Shown here one piece after another: positions 26,700 through 36,393 of a DNA stretch of 64,000 nt. Below the pieces are notes generated by a model, which saw only the letters and a list, made by a program, of their open reading frames with translations, did no database searches and was not told the origin of the DNA. The position numbers were made by a program, and so were the translations under genes. Location: the NCBI GenBank assembly GCA_965662345.1, contig CBFIHE010000008.1, forward strand, positions 1 through 64,000, given 5' to 3'. The stretch's first letter is position 1. Every line of letters starts with the position of its first letter. The stretch comes from UBA6049 sp965662345 (GTDB lineage Bacteria > Bacteroidota > Bacteroidia > Flavobacteriales_G > Salibacteraceae).

Positions 26700-29600
26700 G
26701 TTTCTTTGAGCCAGTTATTCTTGTTGTAGGGTTTCCCGTTTTTGAGGTAAAACTCTTGTCCCCAACTGTAGCGTTCTTTTACGTATTCGTCTCCTCTATT
26801 TCCAGTAACAATAACAATTTGAGTAATGGTTTTATTCCCTTTTTCCTCTTTATTTTCTGTTCTACCTTGAGGGTACTTTTTAGCAAGCTCTAAGTTAAAC
26901 TCCGTGTCATTTGCTGCTAGGACAGCAGCTTTTCGTAATTCATCTTGAATGGCCGCTATCTCCTTTAGTTTAATTTTTGGCTCTTCATTATCAGGAAATA
27001 CATCTCTTGCTTTTTCGTACGATGTTTTGGCATCTTCATAGTTCTCATCAGTCATTGCAGACGCACCTTCAGCCATATAGTTTTCGTACTCTGCTAATTT
27101 TGCTTTTTCTCTTTCCTCTTCTAACCTTTTAGCTTCCGCAAGTCGAGCTGCTTCTGCCTCTAGGCTCTCTAGTTCGGCAAACTTTTTAGGAATAATTAGG
27201 TCATTTGGTTTCAATCCTTTCGCTTCATCAAACTTAGTCCTTGCCACTTCTAAGTCTCCCCCATCCATAGCCACAGAGCCCTGAGCAATGGCGTTTTTAA
27301 ATTCAGCATCTATTCGTCTTGCTTCTTCATCAGCTTTTCTTGCTGCTTCCTCAGCCGCAGCTAATTCTGCAACCTTATTCTCAATTAATGCTATTTGCTC
27401 ATTAGGGTATGCCTCTTGTGGCTTGAGACCAGATGCTTCTTGGTATTTTGAAATAGCCTCAGTGTAACGTTCTTCTTTAGCTAGAAAGTCTGCATTATCA
27501 ATTAGCATTTGATATTTCTTAGCCAGTTGTTTTTCTTCACGCTCAGCTTTTAATCTGGCTTCTTCTGCTGCTGCTAGGCCAGCTACAACACCGCTAATTC
27601 TCGTAATTTCTGTTTGAGGAAAGCCCTCTTCTGGCTTTAATTCTTTAGCCTCCTCTAACTTGGAGATTGCTTCCTGATAAGATTCTTGTGCTTCTAACGA
27701 CTTTGCTTCTTCTAGCAAGGTTGCATAATCAGCATCTAACTTAGCTAGACGTTCTGCTTCTAATCGGTCTGCTTCTTCTTGAGCAGCTGTCATTGAAGCT
27801 AATTTTTTGTCTATTTCTTCTATTTTAACTGAAGGATAAGATTCATTGGGCTTAATGGACAACGCGATACCATATTTGGCTTTTGAATCTTCCCACAACT
27901 CTTTTGCGAAAAGCTTGTCTGCCTCTGATATAGCTTGTTTGTAATTGCTTTCGCGTTCCTCTGCATCAGCTAACAGGTTATTTATTTTCTGAAGCTGTTC
28001 TTTGGGATATGCAATTTCTGGCTTTACACGTTGAGCATCTTGGTATGCTCCTTTTGCAGATTCATAATCTCCAGCTTCAAAGGCTACATCTCCTTTACCT
28101 ATTAGAGCAAGGTACTCTTCTTCAATTGCTGCTAGGCGTGCAGCCTCTTCTGCCTCTTGAGCAGCTAATAAGGCAGCTTGCTCGCTCAATAACCTTTCAA
28201 TTTCAGCAATAGCGTCTTTTGGTTTTTGCTGAGTTGGCTTAACCTGTAAAGCTAAATTGTATGAAGCGATAGCAGCCTCGTATTCCTTATTTTGGAATTT
28301 TAAATCTGCATCTTTCATATGCGATTCATAGCTTTCTTCTGCTGCTGCAAGTTCTCCTTGGTGTTGAGTAATGAGACTTAGTTGCCCCTTAGGGTACTCT
28401 TCATTTGGTTTGAGCTCCAATGCAGCCAAGTAAGCTTCTTTTGATCCATTAAGCTCGTTAGCTTCAAATGCTCTATCGCCTTCAGCTATGAAGCGCACAT
28501 AATTTTTTTCAATCTTTTCTTGCTCTGCTTTTTCTTTTGCGGCTCTATCTGCTTCAAGTGCTAGCAATGCAGCTAGGGCTAATTCAATCTCTTTGATTGC
28601 CGCAGGTGGTCTTGCCGCAGACGGGTTTAATTGAGCTGCCTGCTCAAAATGACCTTTTGCTTCTTCGTATCGTTCATCTTTTAAAGCAGCTTCACCCTGT
28701 TTCAATGCTAAATCAAAGGCTTTTTCACTTTCTAATAAATCCTCGAGAAGGGTGGTAATCTCATTGATTTTTGTTTTTGGATATGCTTCATCAGGGAAAA
28801 TGCGCGAAGCTTTTTCATATCCCTCTTTTGCATCTTCATAGGCCTGACCAGAAAACGCTATATCAGCAGCTGCGATAAGTGCATCATATTCTTTCTGCTT
28901 CTCTTCGTTTTCCAAAGCTATTGCCAACGCTTTTTCAGCAGCGTCAATTTGGTCTTTCGGATACTCTTCACTCGGCTTAAGGCTGAGCGCATCTTGATAA
29001 TACCCTATCGCTTCTTCATATTTCTCAGTATTAAAGCTGTCGTCACCAGAAGATAACAAAGCTGCATATTGCTCTTCAAGGGCCTCAGAAGCACCCAGTT
29101 CGCCTTGAACTTTTTGGAGCATCTTGGTAGGGTAAGATTCTCCTGGCTTCAATCGGAGTGCTGCTTGGTATTGAAATAATGCATTTTCAAAGTCCTTCTC
29201 TTTGTAAAATGCATCGCCATCTTGAATGGCCAAGTAATAGTCTTCTTCCAACTGTTCCTCTAACAAAAGCTGTTGTTCTGTTGCAGCTTCAAGTTCTGCA
29301 AGAAGTGCATCTAACTGTTTACGAATAGACTTAGTGTACTTATCATCATTCGCAAACTGCATGTAAGTAGAGCTATAAGAAACTTTACCAATGGGCTGTT
29401 TAAGAATGGAGGTGTTTAAGCCAAGCGACTCTTCAAAAAGCTCAACCTTCCACTTTCCGTAGTATAGATTTGCTGTTTCTTTTTCATCTTCAGGTATACC
29501 GCGAGTATCTACCTCAATCTTCTTTGAAACATATCCTTCTTTACCAAACACAAGCATGAAAAGGTGATCCAACTCAAGTTCAACTTCAAATTTTCCATTG

Positions 29601-29815
29601 GACTTAGTAGTCACTTCGTTCGATTTTTGTCCATCTTTAAAAACAGTTACCTGGGCTGCATTCAGTTTTTGTGAACCAACTGTTAGCGTACCATCAATGA
29701 GTAGCTTTTTTTGAGCCAAAGCAAAGGATGGTGTAAGTACCCACAGAAATACCATGGCAAATACAAGAGGGCTAAAGAGAGAAAGAAGAATATTGTCTTG
29801 ACTGTTGTGTTTCAC
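26690..29815 (-). CDS. Giant secreted TPR-like repeat protein, 12 repeats, CarboxypepD_reg-like N-domain
   Basis: 1041 aa. Signal peptide (to about residue 35, FALAQ), then a beta-sandwich resembling carboxypeptidase-regulatory domains (GTLTVGSQKLNAAQVTVF ... GKFEVELELDHLF ... KEGYVSKKIEVDTRG, about 38-110). Then 12 repeats of about 65-70 aa with a Y-x-x-x-(I/L)-x-x-(A/G)(D/E) opener, (Y/W)-(E/D)-x-A helix and K-P-x-x-x-YP turn, and finally the ~65-aa terminal module LAKKYPQG ... YSWGQEFYLKNGKPY shared with the protein at 528-4124. A periplasmic or outer-membrane-associated scaffold is likely. A TACTTTTG -7 box (minus strand, 29842-29849) precedes the gene. Confidence 0.85.
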   Translation of the reverse strand: MKHNSQDNILLSLFSPLVFAMVFLWVLTPSFALAQKKLLIDGTLTVGSQKLNAAQVTVFKDGQKSNEVTTKSNGKFEVELELDHLFMLVFGKEGYVSKKIEVDTRGIPEDEKETANLYYGKWKVELFEESLGLNTSILKQPIGKVSYSSTYMQFANDDKYTKSIRKQLDALLAELEAATEQQLLLEEQLEEDYYLAIQDGDAFYKEKDFENALFQYQAALRLKPGESYPTKMLQKVQGELGASEALEEQYAALLSSGDDSFNTEKYEEAIGYYQDALSLKPSEEYPKDQIDAAEKALAIALENEEKQKEYDALIAAADIAFSGQAYEDAKEGYEKASRIFPDEAYPKTKINEITTLLEDLLESEKAFDLALKQGEAALKDERYEEAKGHFEQAAQLNPSAARPPAAIKEIELALAALLALEADRAAKEKAEQEKIEKNYVRFIAEGDRAFEANELNGSKEAYLAALELKPNEEYPKGQLSLITQHQGELAAAEESYESHMKDADLKFQNKEYEAAIASYNLALQVKPTQQKPKDAIAEIERLLSEQAALLAAQEAEEAARLAAIEEEYLALIGKGDVAFEAGDYESAKGAYQDAQRVKPEIAYPKEQLQKINNLLADAEERESNYKQAISEADKLFAKELWEDSKAKYGIALSIKPNESYPSVKIEEIDKKLASMTAAQEEADRLEAERLAKLDADYATLLEEAKSLEAQESYQEAISKLEEAKELKPEEGFPQTEITRISGVVAGLAAAEEARLKAEREEKQLAKKYQMLIDNADFLAKEERYTEAISKYQEASGLKPQEAYPNEQIALIENKVAELAAAEEAARKADEEARRIDAEFKNAIAQGSVAMDGGDLEVARTKFDEAKGLKPNDLIIPKKFAELESLEAEAARLAEAKRLEEEREKAKLAEYENYMAEGASAMTDENYEDAKTSYEKARDVFPDNEEPKIKLKEIAAIQDELRKAAVLAANDTEFNLELAKKYPQGRTENKEEKGNKTITQIVIVTGNRGDEYVKERYSWGQEFYLKNGKPYNKNNWLKETRK

Positions 29816-30014
29816 AAATTACCGGGTTTTTCAATCTAATTCAAAAGTAAGTAGCCAAAATGGGCTATATCGTGGGGTTTCAAAACGTTTTCAACGATTA
29901 TGCCGGAATAACCCCAAAACTTGTGTTGAATATAACGATTAGCGATGAAGAATATTAGAGCCTGACCAAAAGCCTATAACTCTAGCAAAACTTTTTACTC
30001 GCTACTTTGAAAAT

Positions 30015-31034
30015 CTATTTGTGAAAGAATTCTATGTCATTGGGTATAATACCCGTAGCTATTCTTACTTCTTCTACTCCTCTGCTATTCAGTTTGATTA
30101 CCTCTCCTCTTCTGGTATAGTCTTTCACATTTACCAAGTACAGAGCTGATTCATCTTTCTCAAAATGCAAATTGTACACATTCAAACCTTCTTCGCTGTA
30201 CCAACTAATGGGGTCGGCATTTTGTGTTCTGTAATCTGCTAACCATACACTGCCATTCAAGGAGTAGTATAATTCCATTCGAATCGCATCTACAACTAAG
30301 TGGTTCAAGTCTTGGGGTAATCCAGTTGTTAACGTCTCGTTTGTGATGAGCTTATACTGTCTTCTACTCAATTCTTCGTTTTTCACCCAATACAGAGCAT
30401 CATTATCAAAGAAGACACTTCGAGCTCCCTCCAAAATGGTTTCTTGGAATGCACCCGTGTACCTGTTTAATGAAGTTACCGTACTCGTGCTATCTGGGGT
30501 AGTAACAACCCATATAGAATTGTCTACGACCTTTATTTCATCAGCAAGGCCATTATGCTTTAGTTGCGTGATTTCTTGTCCTTCACAGGTTTTAACGTAT
30601 ATATGATTCGCATACAAATCAGTTATGTAGCAGGTGTCGCCAATACAATCTATATATCTGGGCGACTGCATGTTTTCAATGGTGTACAACCTTTGGAAAG
30701 ACGGCAGATCAACAACTTCTATTTTCCCTGAATTATTCACAACTAACCATCCTGTATCGTTTCTAACGAACATAGATTGAGCTACATCGCCTAGTGGTAT
30801 TTCATTAACAACTTTGAAAAGCTCTTGGTAAGCTTCGCCATTGACCAAATTCACACCAGTTACCGATGCATTTCCCCAAGTGTAGTTGCCCTCATTGAGG
30901 ATATACATCCATTCTGTTGCTAATGAATCAGGTAAGGTATTGGGGCTCTTACTTCTTGGGCCATAATTCTCCTCATCTGGTGTGCAAGCAAATGCCATTA
31001 AGCTCACGTAAAGAACAAGCAAAAATCTACTCAT
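30015..31034 (-). CDS. Beta-propeller surface lipoprotein (DUF5074/YncE-like), BtuG-like candidate
   Basis: 339 aa lipoprotein (lipobox AFAC). The mature part opens with ILNEGNYTWGNASVTGVNL, the usual start of DUF5074/YncE-type propellers, followed by about six or seven blades. It is the last gene of a four-gene riboswitch-controlled B12 operon and overlaps the TonB receptor stop by 4 nt. In Bacteroides, the surface lipoprotein BtuG, also a beta-propeller, binds B12 and hands it to BtuB; by position and fold this is a plausible equivalent, but the binding function is inferred. Confidence 0.78.
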   Translation of the reverse strand: MSRFLLVLYVSLMAFACTPDEENYGPRSKSPNTLPDSLATEWMYILNEGNYTWGNASVTGVNLVNGEAYQELFKVVNEIPLGDVAQSMFVRNDTGWLVVNNSGKIEVVDLPSFQRLYTIENMQSPRYIDCIGDTCYITDLYANHIYVKTCEGQEITQLKHNGLADEIKVVDNSIWVVTTPDSTSTVTSLNRYTGAFQETILEGARSVFFDNDALYWVKNEELSRRQYKLITNETLTTGLPQDLNHLVVDAIRMELYYSLNGSVWLADYRTQNADPISWYSEEGLNVYNLHFEKDESALYLVNVKDYTRRGEVIKLNSRGVEEVRIATGIIPNDIEFFHK

Positions 31035-32893
31035 ATTTTTATGTTAAGCGTAAACCTGTAGTTTCTTCTTGGCATTGGCCTACCTGCCATAACCATATAG
31101 CTCTTATTGAAAAGGTTACATGCTTCTAAAGATACTGATAAATTGAGGCTCTTAGAAACATTGATATTGTTGTAAACATATTTTATGTCTACTAAATCGT
31201 AAGCTGGGAGGTAGGTTGAGTTCTCTCTGTCTACAAATCGATCACCTGTATACGAATACAGTACCGTTACCATTTGATTTTTGTGCGTAACCCCGGTCTG
31301 TACTCTAAACTCAGCATCTGGAATGTAGATATTTGATTGCCCTTTACCGTTATTCGTACTTAAGAAGGTGCCTGAAACATTCAGGTGTATATTGGTTTTA
31401 CCAAAATCACGATGAAGTGACACATTTGCTTCCACTCCTATTCGATCAGAATAGTCTTGATTAACTGGCGCTGTAAAACCTTGGTCTGTTGGAATCCAAA
31501 CCAATAAATCTGTTGTTTTGGCCTTGAAACCTGTAAGTGTAAAAGAAGTCTTGATTTCTTTTAGATGCTGTTTCCAATTGATGCTAACCTCAAATGCTTC
31601 ATCTCGCTCTGCCTTTAAATTGGGGTTACCCCCAGGCTGCCAATAGAGGTCGTTCAGTGTTGGTGCTCTTACGTTCCTTGACCAAGTTCCAAACCAAGAT
31701 AATTTTCCTTTTAGTAATTCTCCTTTTAGCCCTACAGTTGGAAGTATACCAAGTACTGAATCATTCAAAAGCTCTGGTTGAATACTTGTGAATAAAGACA
31801 AGAACGATGTTAATTTTCTCTCATATCCTAACTCAGCTCTTGCTTGAACTCTAGATTCATTAAATATCTCACTTAAAGCCCAATCTGTGGATAACAAGAC
31901 ATTAGCATGAATCACATCCTTAGCCCCAAGGTTTCTTTTTCCATAGACTTTGGCTTGCACTCCATGATTTAAATAATCTGTATGAATAGCTGCGTTGGGA
32001 TCTTGATAAGTAAGAAAACCATACTTGTAGCCTATTGATGCTTCAAGTTTTCTAGATCCTTGAGACTTGATGTAAGAAACTGCTAATACACCAAGGTTGT
32101 CTGATTGTTCTTGCAAAGAGGACTGCACACCAATGCTAGGAGGTATTTGTCGTTTTGTTTGCGTCCATAAGCCATTAAACTTAAGCTGCTGGGTATCCTT
32201 TATCTTGATTATAGCGTGCTGTTCAACAGATAGCCTGTTGAATGCTGAGTTCGACATCTCTACTTCTGGGCTTTCTAGTTGTGTATAGTCTGAAAAACTG
32301 TAATTATTTTCACTGTAAGCTCCAGAGATTGCGGTTGATAATAACCACTTGTTACCCAATTGATAATTAACTCTTGTTCCAGCACTGTAAGTATTGAAGG
32401 ATGCTGCTCCTAGAGTGATTTCTGCACTAGGAGCCTCTTCAATTTCTGAAGTTAAATTAACACTACCACCAATACCTCCAAAGCCATCTCGCCTATTTGC
32501 ATTTCCGTATCTAATCTCAGCAGTTGTAGACCCTGCTATGGGAATCATCGAAAGGTCTGCTTGCCCAAGGGTTGGAGAGTTGATGTTTACCCCATTCCAC
32601 AGTATAGAAGTTTGAGAAGCAGAGGTTCCTCGTAATGAAATGGAAGTTAATTGCCCAGGACCATAATCTCGTAAATGAATAGGGTTCACTTCTAATGCAT
32701 CAGACAAAGACGCATTAAACAGATTCAAGCTTCTTAGTTGAATAGAATCTGTTTTGTAAACGGGCGGCAAAGGATCTGGAGTAGCAATAATGTCTACTAC
32801 CCGCAGTGAATCTGCCAGAAGAGTATCTACTTGTTGACCAAGCCCATTGGTTAGGGTACTAAACAACAGAAGAAATACTATCGCTTTATGCAT
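31031..32893 (-). CDS. btuB: TonB-dependent receptor, predicted cobalamin transporter
   Basis: 620 aa. Signal peptide to about residue 19, plug domain with LRDYGPGQLTSISLRGTSAS and ILWNGVNINSPTLGQADLSM, then a 22-strand-type barrel ending in an aromatic-rich C-terminus (RRNYRFTLNIKI). BtuB-sized, smaller than SusC receptors. Substrate assigned from the upstream cobalamin riboswitch. Overlaps the preceding surface protein gene by 16 bp and the following lipoprotein gene by 4 bp, so all are one transcript. Confidence 0.88.
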   Translation of the reverse strand: MHKAIVFLLLFSTLTNGLGQQVDTLLADSLRVVDIIATPDPLPPVYKTDSIQLRSLNLFNASLSDALEVNPIHLRDYGPGQLTSISLRGTSASQTSILWNGVNINSPTLGQADLSMIPIAGSTTAEIRYGNANRRDGFGGIGGSVNLTSEIEEAPSAEITLGAASFNTYSAGTRVNYQLGNKWLLSTAISGAYSENNYSFSDYTQLESPEVEMSNSAFNRLSVEQHAIIKIKDTQQLKFNGLWTQTKRQIPPSIGVQSSLQEQSDNLGVLAVSYIKSQGSRKLEASIGYKYGFLTYQDPNAAIHTDYLNHGVQAKVYGKRNLGAKDVIHANVLLSTDWALSEIFNESRVQARAELGYERKLTSFLSLFTSIQPELLNDSVLGILPTVGLKGELLKGKLSWFGTWSRNVRAPTLNDLYWQPGGNPNLKAERDEAFEVSINWKQHLKEIKTSFTLTGFKAKTTDLLVWIPTDQGFTAPVNQDYSDRIGVEANVSLHRDFGKTNIHLNVSGTFLSTNNGKGQSNIYIPDAEFRVQTGVTHKNQMVTVLYSYTGDRFVDRENSTYLPAYDLVDIKYVYNNINVSKSLNLSVSLEACNLFNKSYMVMAGRPMPRRNYRFTLNIKI

Positions 32894-33858
32894 TTGTAAA
32901 CCTGTTGGCCATGCCCCCCATTAACCCTGAGGAAATAAATGCCTCTGCTTAAATGAGAAACATTTTTGGTTGAATTCCCTTTTGATATTTGCCCAGTACC
33001 TACCTCTTTGCCCAGAGCATCATGCAGGGTATATTCTAACTCTGAAGTGGTATAAATGGAAAAAGACTCATCCCAAATTGTTTGAATGCGTGACGTATTT
33101 GAAGTTCGTACATCACTAGACTCAAGCGCTTCATTTAACGCACATACCGCATCTAAATCAAAGCCACATGACGAGAATGCTGTTGGCCATGGATCATTAA
33201 TCATGTTGCCTGCGGTATCGGCTGTGCCAAAAGTACTGTCTATACTGCCTACTACATCTGTAATCCGCACATGGGTCACATTAAAAATATCTAATTCTGG
33301 ATAGCCTGCAAGCTCTGCTAAGTCAAAAGGAGTGCCATACCCCGTTTCATACTTCCCTGCCAAACCATTGACTTGGGTAGGATCAACAGTACCAAAGCTT
33401 CCTACTTGCTCATTTGAAGGAGTTAATGAGTGAGCTGGAAACATCACGAAATCCATACCATTGCTGCTCACTTCTACAATAGCAAGTTCTAGAAAATAGC
33501 CAGAATCTATGGGAGAGTAAAAGCCATTTTCAAAGACGGCAAAATCGTATCCCGGTAAATCTTGTAAAGGCTGATTAAATGATAAAGTAGCCACTCCCCC
33601 ATCTCCTAAGCTTATACAAGCCCCATCGGCTTTGCCCAAAGCAAAAGAGCTTTCACCAGCATCTGCCAAAGGAGCTCCTGGTTGACTTAGATTGATGGGG
33701 GCTCTTGTAACTTCTACTTCAGAAGCCCATGCCACACAAGCATTTGAATTGGCACTTACTGCATTAGACCCAGTTTGGCCTACTGCTGGTGAATAAGGTC
33801 CAGTTTGCGCAAAAATAAAGCTAGGTAACCCAATAAAAACAAATAATAAACGAATCAT
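32878..33858 (-). CDS. T9SS-exported cell-surface protein of the B12 operon
   Basis: 326 aa. Signal peptide (FIFAQ), then a beta-sandwich with VSANSNACVAWAS, ALGKADGACISLGDGGVATLSF and DFAVFENGFYS, and a short T9SS type A sorting domain at the end (LHDALGKEV ... HLSRGIYFLRVNG). I associate the A-L-G ... ISLG-GG-x-x-x-LxF ... FAVFENG pattern with 'cell surface protein' genes near cobalamin receptors in several phyla. Role in B12 capture is inferred from operon position only. Four cysteines in the mature domain could form disulfides. Confidence 0.78.
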   Translation of the reverse strand: MIRLLFVFIGLPSFIFAQTGPYSPAVGQTGSNAVSANSNACVAWASEVEVTRAPINLSQPGAPLADAGESSFALGKADGACISLGDGGVATLSFNQPLQDLPGYDFAVFENGFYSPIDSGYFLELAIVEVSSNGMDFVMFPAHSLTPSNEQVGSFGTVDPTQVNGLAGKYETGYGTPFDLAELAGYPELDIFNVTHVRITDVVGSIDSTFGTADTAGNMINDPWPTAFSSCGFDLDAVCALNEALESSDVRTSNTSRIQTIWDESFSIYTTSELEYTLHDALGKEVGTGQISKGNSTKNVSHLSRGIYFLRVNGGHGQQVYKCIKR

Positions 33859-35414
33859 TGCTTTATTAATTTATTCATTTGTATTTCACCATTTATAATC
33901 GCGTTTACATAATATACACCCATTGGCAAATCGCCTATGAATAGTCTTTTGCTGCTTCCCAAGGTTTTGATGAGAGAACCAGTAGAATTGTAGATTTTAA
34001 TTTCTTGGGGTATGTCTGAAAACCAAGCTTCATCTTGTGCTGGATTCGGATAAATTGTGAATTCTGATCTCTCGCTAGTGTTTAGCCCCATTGAACTATA
34101 GACATGCATGGTGGTAGTATCACATTTGTTGTATCTATCGCAAATCTCTAGAACAACTGTATCTACAACTCCTAGCGCAACAGGGATTTCATAGGAAATA
34201 AAACCTGATTGGTATGAATAAGAAATTGAAGCATCAACAGAGAGTTGTTCAATTACGCTTATTGTAATGGTATCTAGCCAATCACGCTCGTAAGCATCTA
34301 GCAATAAAGAATCTGGGTTATTTGTAAGGTACAAATCAAGTGTTGGCTGAACAACGGGCTTTCTATTGTATGCTAAATCGATCGCACTGCCAGATATTGG
34401 TGTTTCTAAACTATCTGAAAGTACGCCTGATTGATTAACGCCCATAACCCATCCCTCTGAAAAATAGTTTGTTGACTGCGCATAATAGTTGGTTCCGTTC
34501 GTATCTAAAACCAAATCACTTGGCGTAATTGAAGCTAAAGGGCTAACCATTGAATTCATAGGGTCTATAAAGCCTAGTCCGCCATTAAAAATACCTAAAA
34601 CTCCTTGTGTGCTAGATTGATAAAGGTCCATGCCCGAAACTACTGAGGTGTCTGTAATAAAAGTATTGTTCACTAGATTCAACTGAGTAAATCCGTTGTA
34701 TGCAGGAACCCAATTCACATAACGTTGATTAACTGCAAATAACGTGTTTGCCGACACAACAATATCACCAATTCCAGCAGCTAGTGTATCTAATTGAACG
34801 TCACGTTCATGCCAAAGTCCCAAAATACTTGAACCATTAGAACCAATGGTATAAATTCCAATATGACCCGTATCATTGAGCGTGTAGGACACGTACGCTG
34901 TATCTGGAGTAAAGGCACCTCCTTTTTTTCTATAAAGCCCTGATGTTGATGCAGGTAGATCAGTGTCAGCATACGTTGTATTGCTTAAATCCAGTAACTC
35001 CTTCGCAACAAGGAATTGAGATGTTGCCCCAAAGCCCCGATTGTAGACCAAATAATAGTCTGCAAAGATTTCTATATTCTGTAACCCTGCTACATCTGAT
35101 TGAGTACTATCTATTACTTCACCAGACAATAGGTCTACTCGATAAATAGCATCTGTGCCAGCAGGATGGCCAGAAGCTCTACCTACATGCACAAATGCTT
35201 GTGTACTCAAGACGGCTACATCATTTGAAAAATCACCTAAGAAAGAAGCAATGGTATCTAATTGACCAGATTCTGGTATAGAAGATAATAAGTGAACTAG
35301 ATTTCCGGGCTGACCATAGGACCCACCCGTTGAAAAAACTACACGTTCTGTAAAACTCTGTGCAAGGAGCTGTGTAGATGCCAACAAGAATGCACTTAAC
35401 ACTAATTTTTTCAT
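33855..35414 (-). CDS. T9SS-exported propeller-like protein, first gene of the B12 operon
   Basis: 519 aa. Signal peptide (STQLLAQS), a repetitive beta-rich region (about 20-340) that resembles a YncE/DUF5074 propeller, an Ig-like segment (about 345-440) and a T9SS type A sorting domain (FTIYPNPAQDEAWF ... IKIYNSTGSLIK ... LPMGVYYVNAI). Directly downstream of the cobalamin riboswitch; a hairpin abuts its start codon. The next gene starts within its last 4 bases. Probable surface-exposed B12-capture or accessory protein. Confidence 0.78.
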   Translation of the reverse strand: MKKLVLSAFLLASTQLLAQSFTERVVFSTGGSYGQPGNLVHLLSSIPESGQLDTIASFLGDFSNDVAVLSTQAFVHVGRASGHPAGTDAIYRVDLLSGEVIDSTQSDVAGLQNIEIFADYYLVYNRGFGATSQFLVAKELLDLSNTTYADTDLPASTSGLYRKKGGAFTPDTAYVSYTLNDTGHIGIYTIGSNGSSILGLWHERDVQLDTLAAGIGDIVVSANTLFAVNQRYVNWVPAYNGFTQLNLVNNTFITDTSVVSGMDLYQSSTQGVLGIFNGGLGFIDPMNSMVSPLASITPSDLVLDTNGTNYYAQSTNYFSEGWVMGVNQSGVLSDSLETPISGSAIDLAYNRKPVVQPTLDLYLTNNPDSLLLDAYERDWLDTITISVIEQLSVDASISYSYQSGFISYEIPVALGVVDTVVLEICDRYNKCDTTTMHVYSSMGLNTSERSEFTIYPNPAQDEAWFSDIPQEIKIYNSTGSLIKTLGSSKRLFIGDLPMGVYYVNAIINGEIQMNKLIKQ

Positions 35415-35447
35415 CCTAAAAGATTTAAATATTTAAAATCCTTTAGG
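35415..35447 (-). promoter_or_regulatory. Hairpin abutting the start codon: likely riboswitch expression platform
   Basis: In the minus-strand mRNA, CCUAAAGGAUUU pairs over 12 bp (one G-U) with AAAUCUUUUAGG around a 9-nt A/U loop. The stem ends at the base before the AUG (35414), so it would occlude the ribosome landing site. This suits translational control by the upstream aptamer. Confidence 0.55.
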
Positions 35448-35529
35448 GATAATACATTCAGGAACAGTGAAGGAATTGAGATTCGGGTCAACCATAATCA
35501 CCGTATCCAAACTTTTATCCCGAAAGTTG

Positions 35530-35705
35530 AATATCAATGAAATTGGCAGGTCTTCTGACTTACTCAGAGGTTTGAGCGCCTTCCCGTTCTTAATGAACAG
35601 TGGCATAATGCTTGGCCTATTAGAGCTTACAGCTGCGGGAACAGTTTAGGACTTTCACCCAATTCCCTTTTAATCCGATTGCAAGCAACCGAAACCAAAA
35701 TCTGT
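35530..35705 (-). promoter_or_regulatory. Cobalamin (adenosylcobalamin-type) riboswitch
   Basis: Read on the minus strand, the conserved core blocks occur in order: AAAGGGAA, GGGTGAAAGTCC, CTG-TCCCGCA-CTGTAA, GCCACTG, GGGAAGGC and the B12 box AAGTCAGAAGACCTGCC. Spacing between blocks fits class I cobalamin riboswitches. It lies 5' of the four-gene operon 35414-30015 and should repress it when cobalamin is plentiful. The exact outer (P1) boundaries are approximate. Confidence 0.95.
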
Positions 35706-35733
35706 ACGAAGGTAGCCCTTTCTACAAGAAGAC

Positions 35734-36393
35734 CTAGTAGGCTCTTCCTATTCTTGAAATGAACTGGCCGTTGTTAAGTAGTATTGAATTTCCATTGGTA
35801 TCATAGAGAACACACTCCATTTCACCCGCCATGGTGTAGGCAGAAAATCCATCTGGATTTTCTAATAATTCCCTTATGATAAACTTACTCGTTTGTGGTT
35901 GGGCAGTAAAGTTTCCTGGAGGATATTGTGTGCTCCATACCATGCCCGTATCGTCTGCAAAAGTGACCACAACGCCCTGTAGCGTATCGATATTACTGCC
36001 ATATTCATAGGAGCCAAGTCTAATGATGGAATCTTTATCAATATCCATTTCAAAAAATGGAGCGCACCCCAAAAGCTCAATAGATATAGAGTTTAAAGCA
36101 CCAGTGTCTAATTCTCCAAAGGCGCCCCAATAGGTAGACTGTCCTTTTAAACGGTCTAATGAAGTGTCTGAGCAAACGGTATACCAAGCACTATCAATGC
36201 CGTTACCTGAACTTCCATCGTTCATCCAAGCTTTTGTAGCTCCGTCTATTTGTGCTGAGAGGAAAAGTTCATCTCCCCAAACTGGTATCGGGTCAGGCGT
36301 TGGTGTTTCTTCAAACACTGTAGGATCTACTTCTTCTCTACAACCAATAATTGCAAGTACTGAAAATGCTGCTATGAGTATAAATCGAATCAT
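35734..36393 (-). CDS. Lipoprotein, third of three tandem paralogs
   Basis: 219 aa. Lipobox IIGC (Cys18), a short Pro/Thr/Glu tether ending PIPVWGDE, then one beta-rich domain ending GEMECVLYDTNGNSILLNNG-QF. The closing pattern G-x-(M/F)-x-x-x-L-Y-(D/N)-x-x-G-x-x-(L/V) and a preceding G-V-x-(V/L)-x-(F/W/Y) strand recur in the two upstream genes, so the three are ancient tandem duplicates. The start overlaps the previous stop (4 nt). Function unknown. Confidence 0.72.
   Translation of the reverse strand: MIRFILIAAFSVLAIIGCREEVDPTVFEETPTPDPIPVWGDELFLSAQIDGATKAWMNDGSSGNGIDSAWYTVCSDTSLDRLKGQSTYWGAFGELDTGALNSISIELLGCAPFFEMDIDKDSIIRLGSYEYGSNIDTLQGVVVTFADDTGMVWSTQYPPGNFTAQPQTSKFIIRELLENPDGFSAYTMAGEMECVLYDTNGNSILLNNGQFISRIGRAY

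Noticed and set aside
26445..26729. 94-aa plus-strand ORF
   Set aside because: It is the complement of the LruC remnant and the end of the giant repeat gene.
35467..35649. Short plus-strand ORF over the B12 operon leader
   Set aside because: It overlies the conserved cobalamin aptamer read on the other strand.
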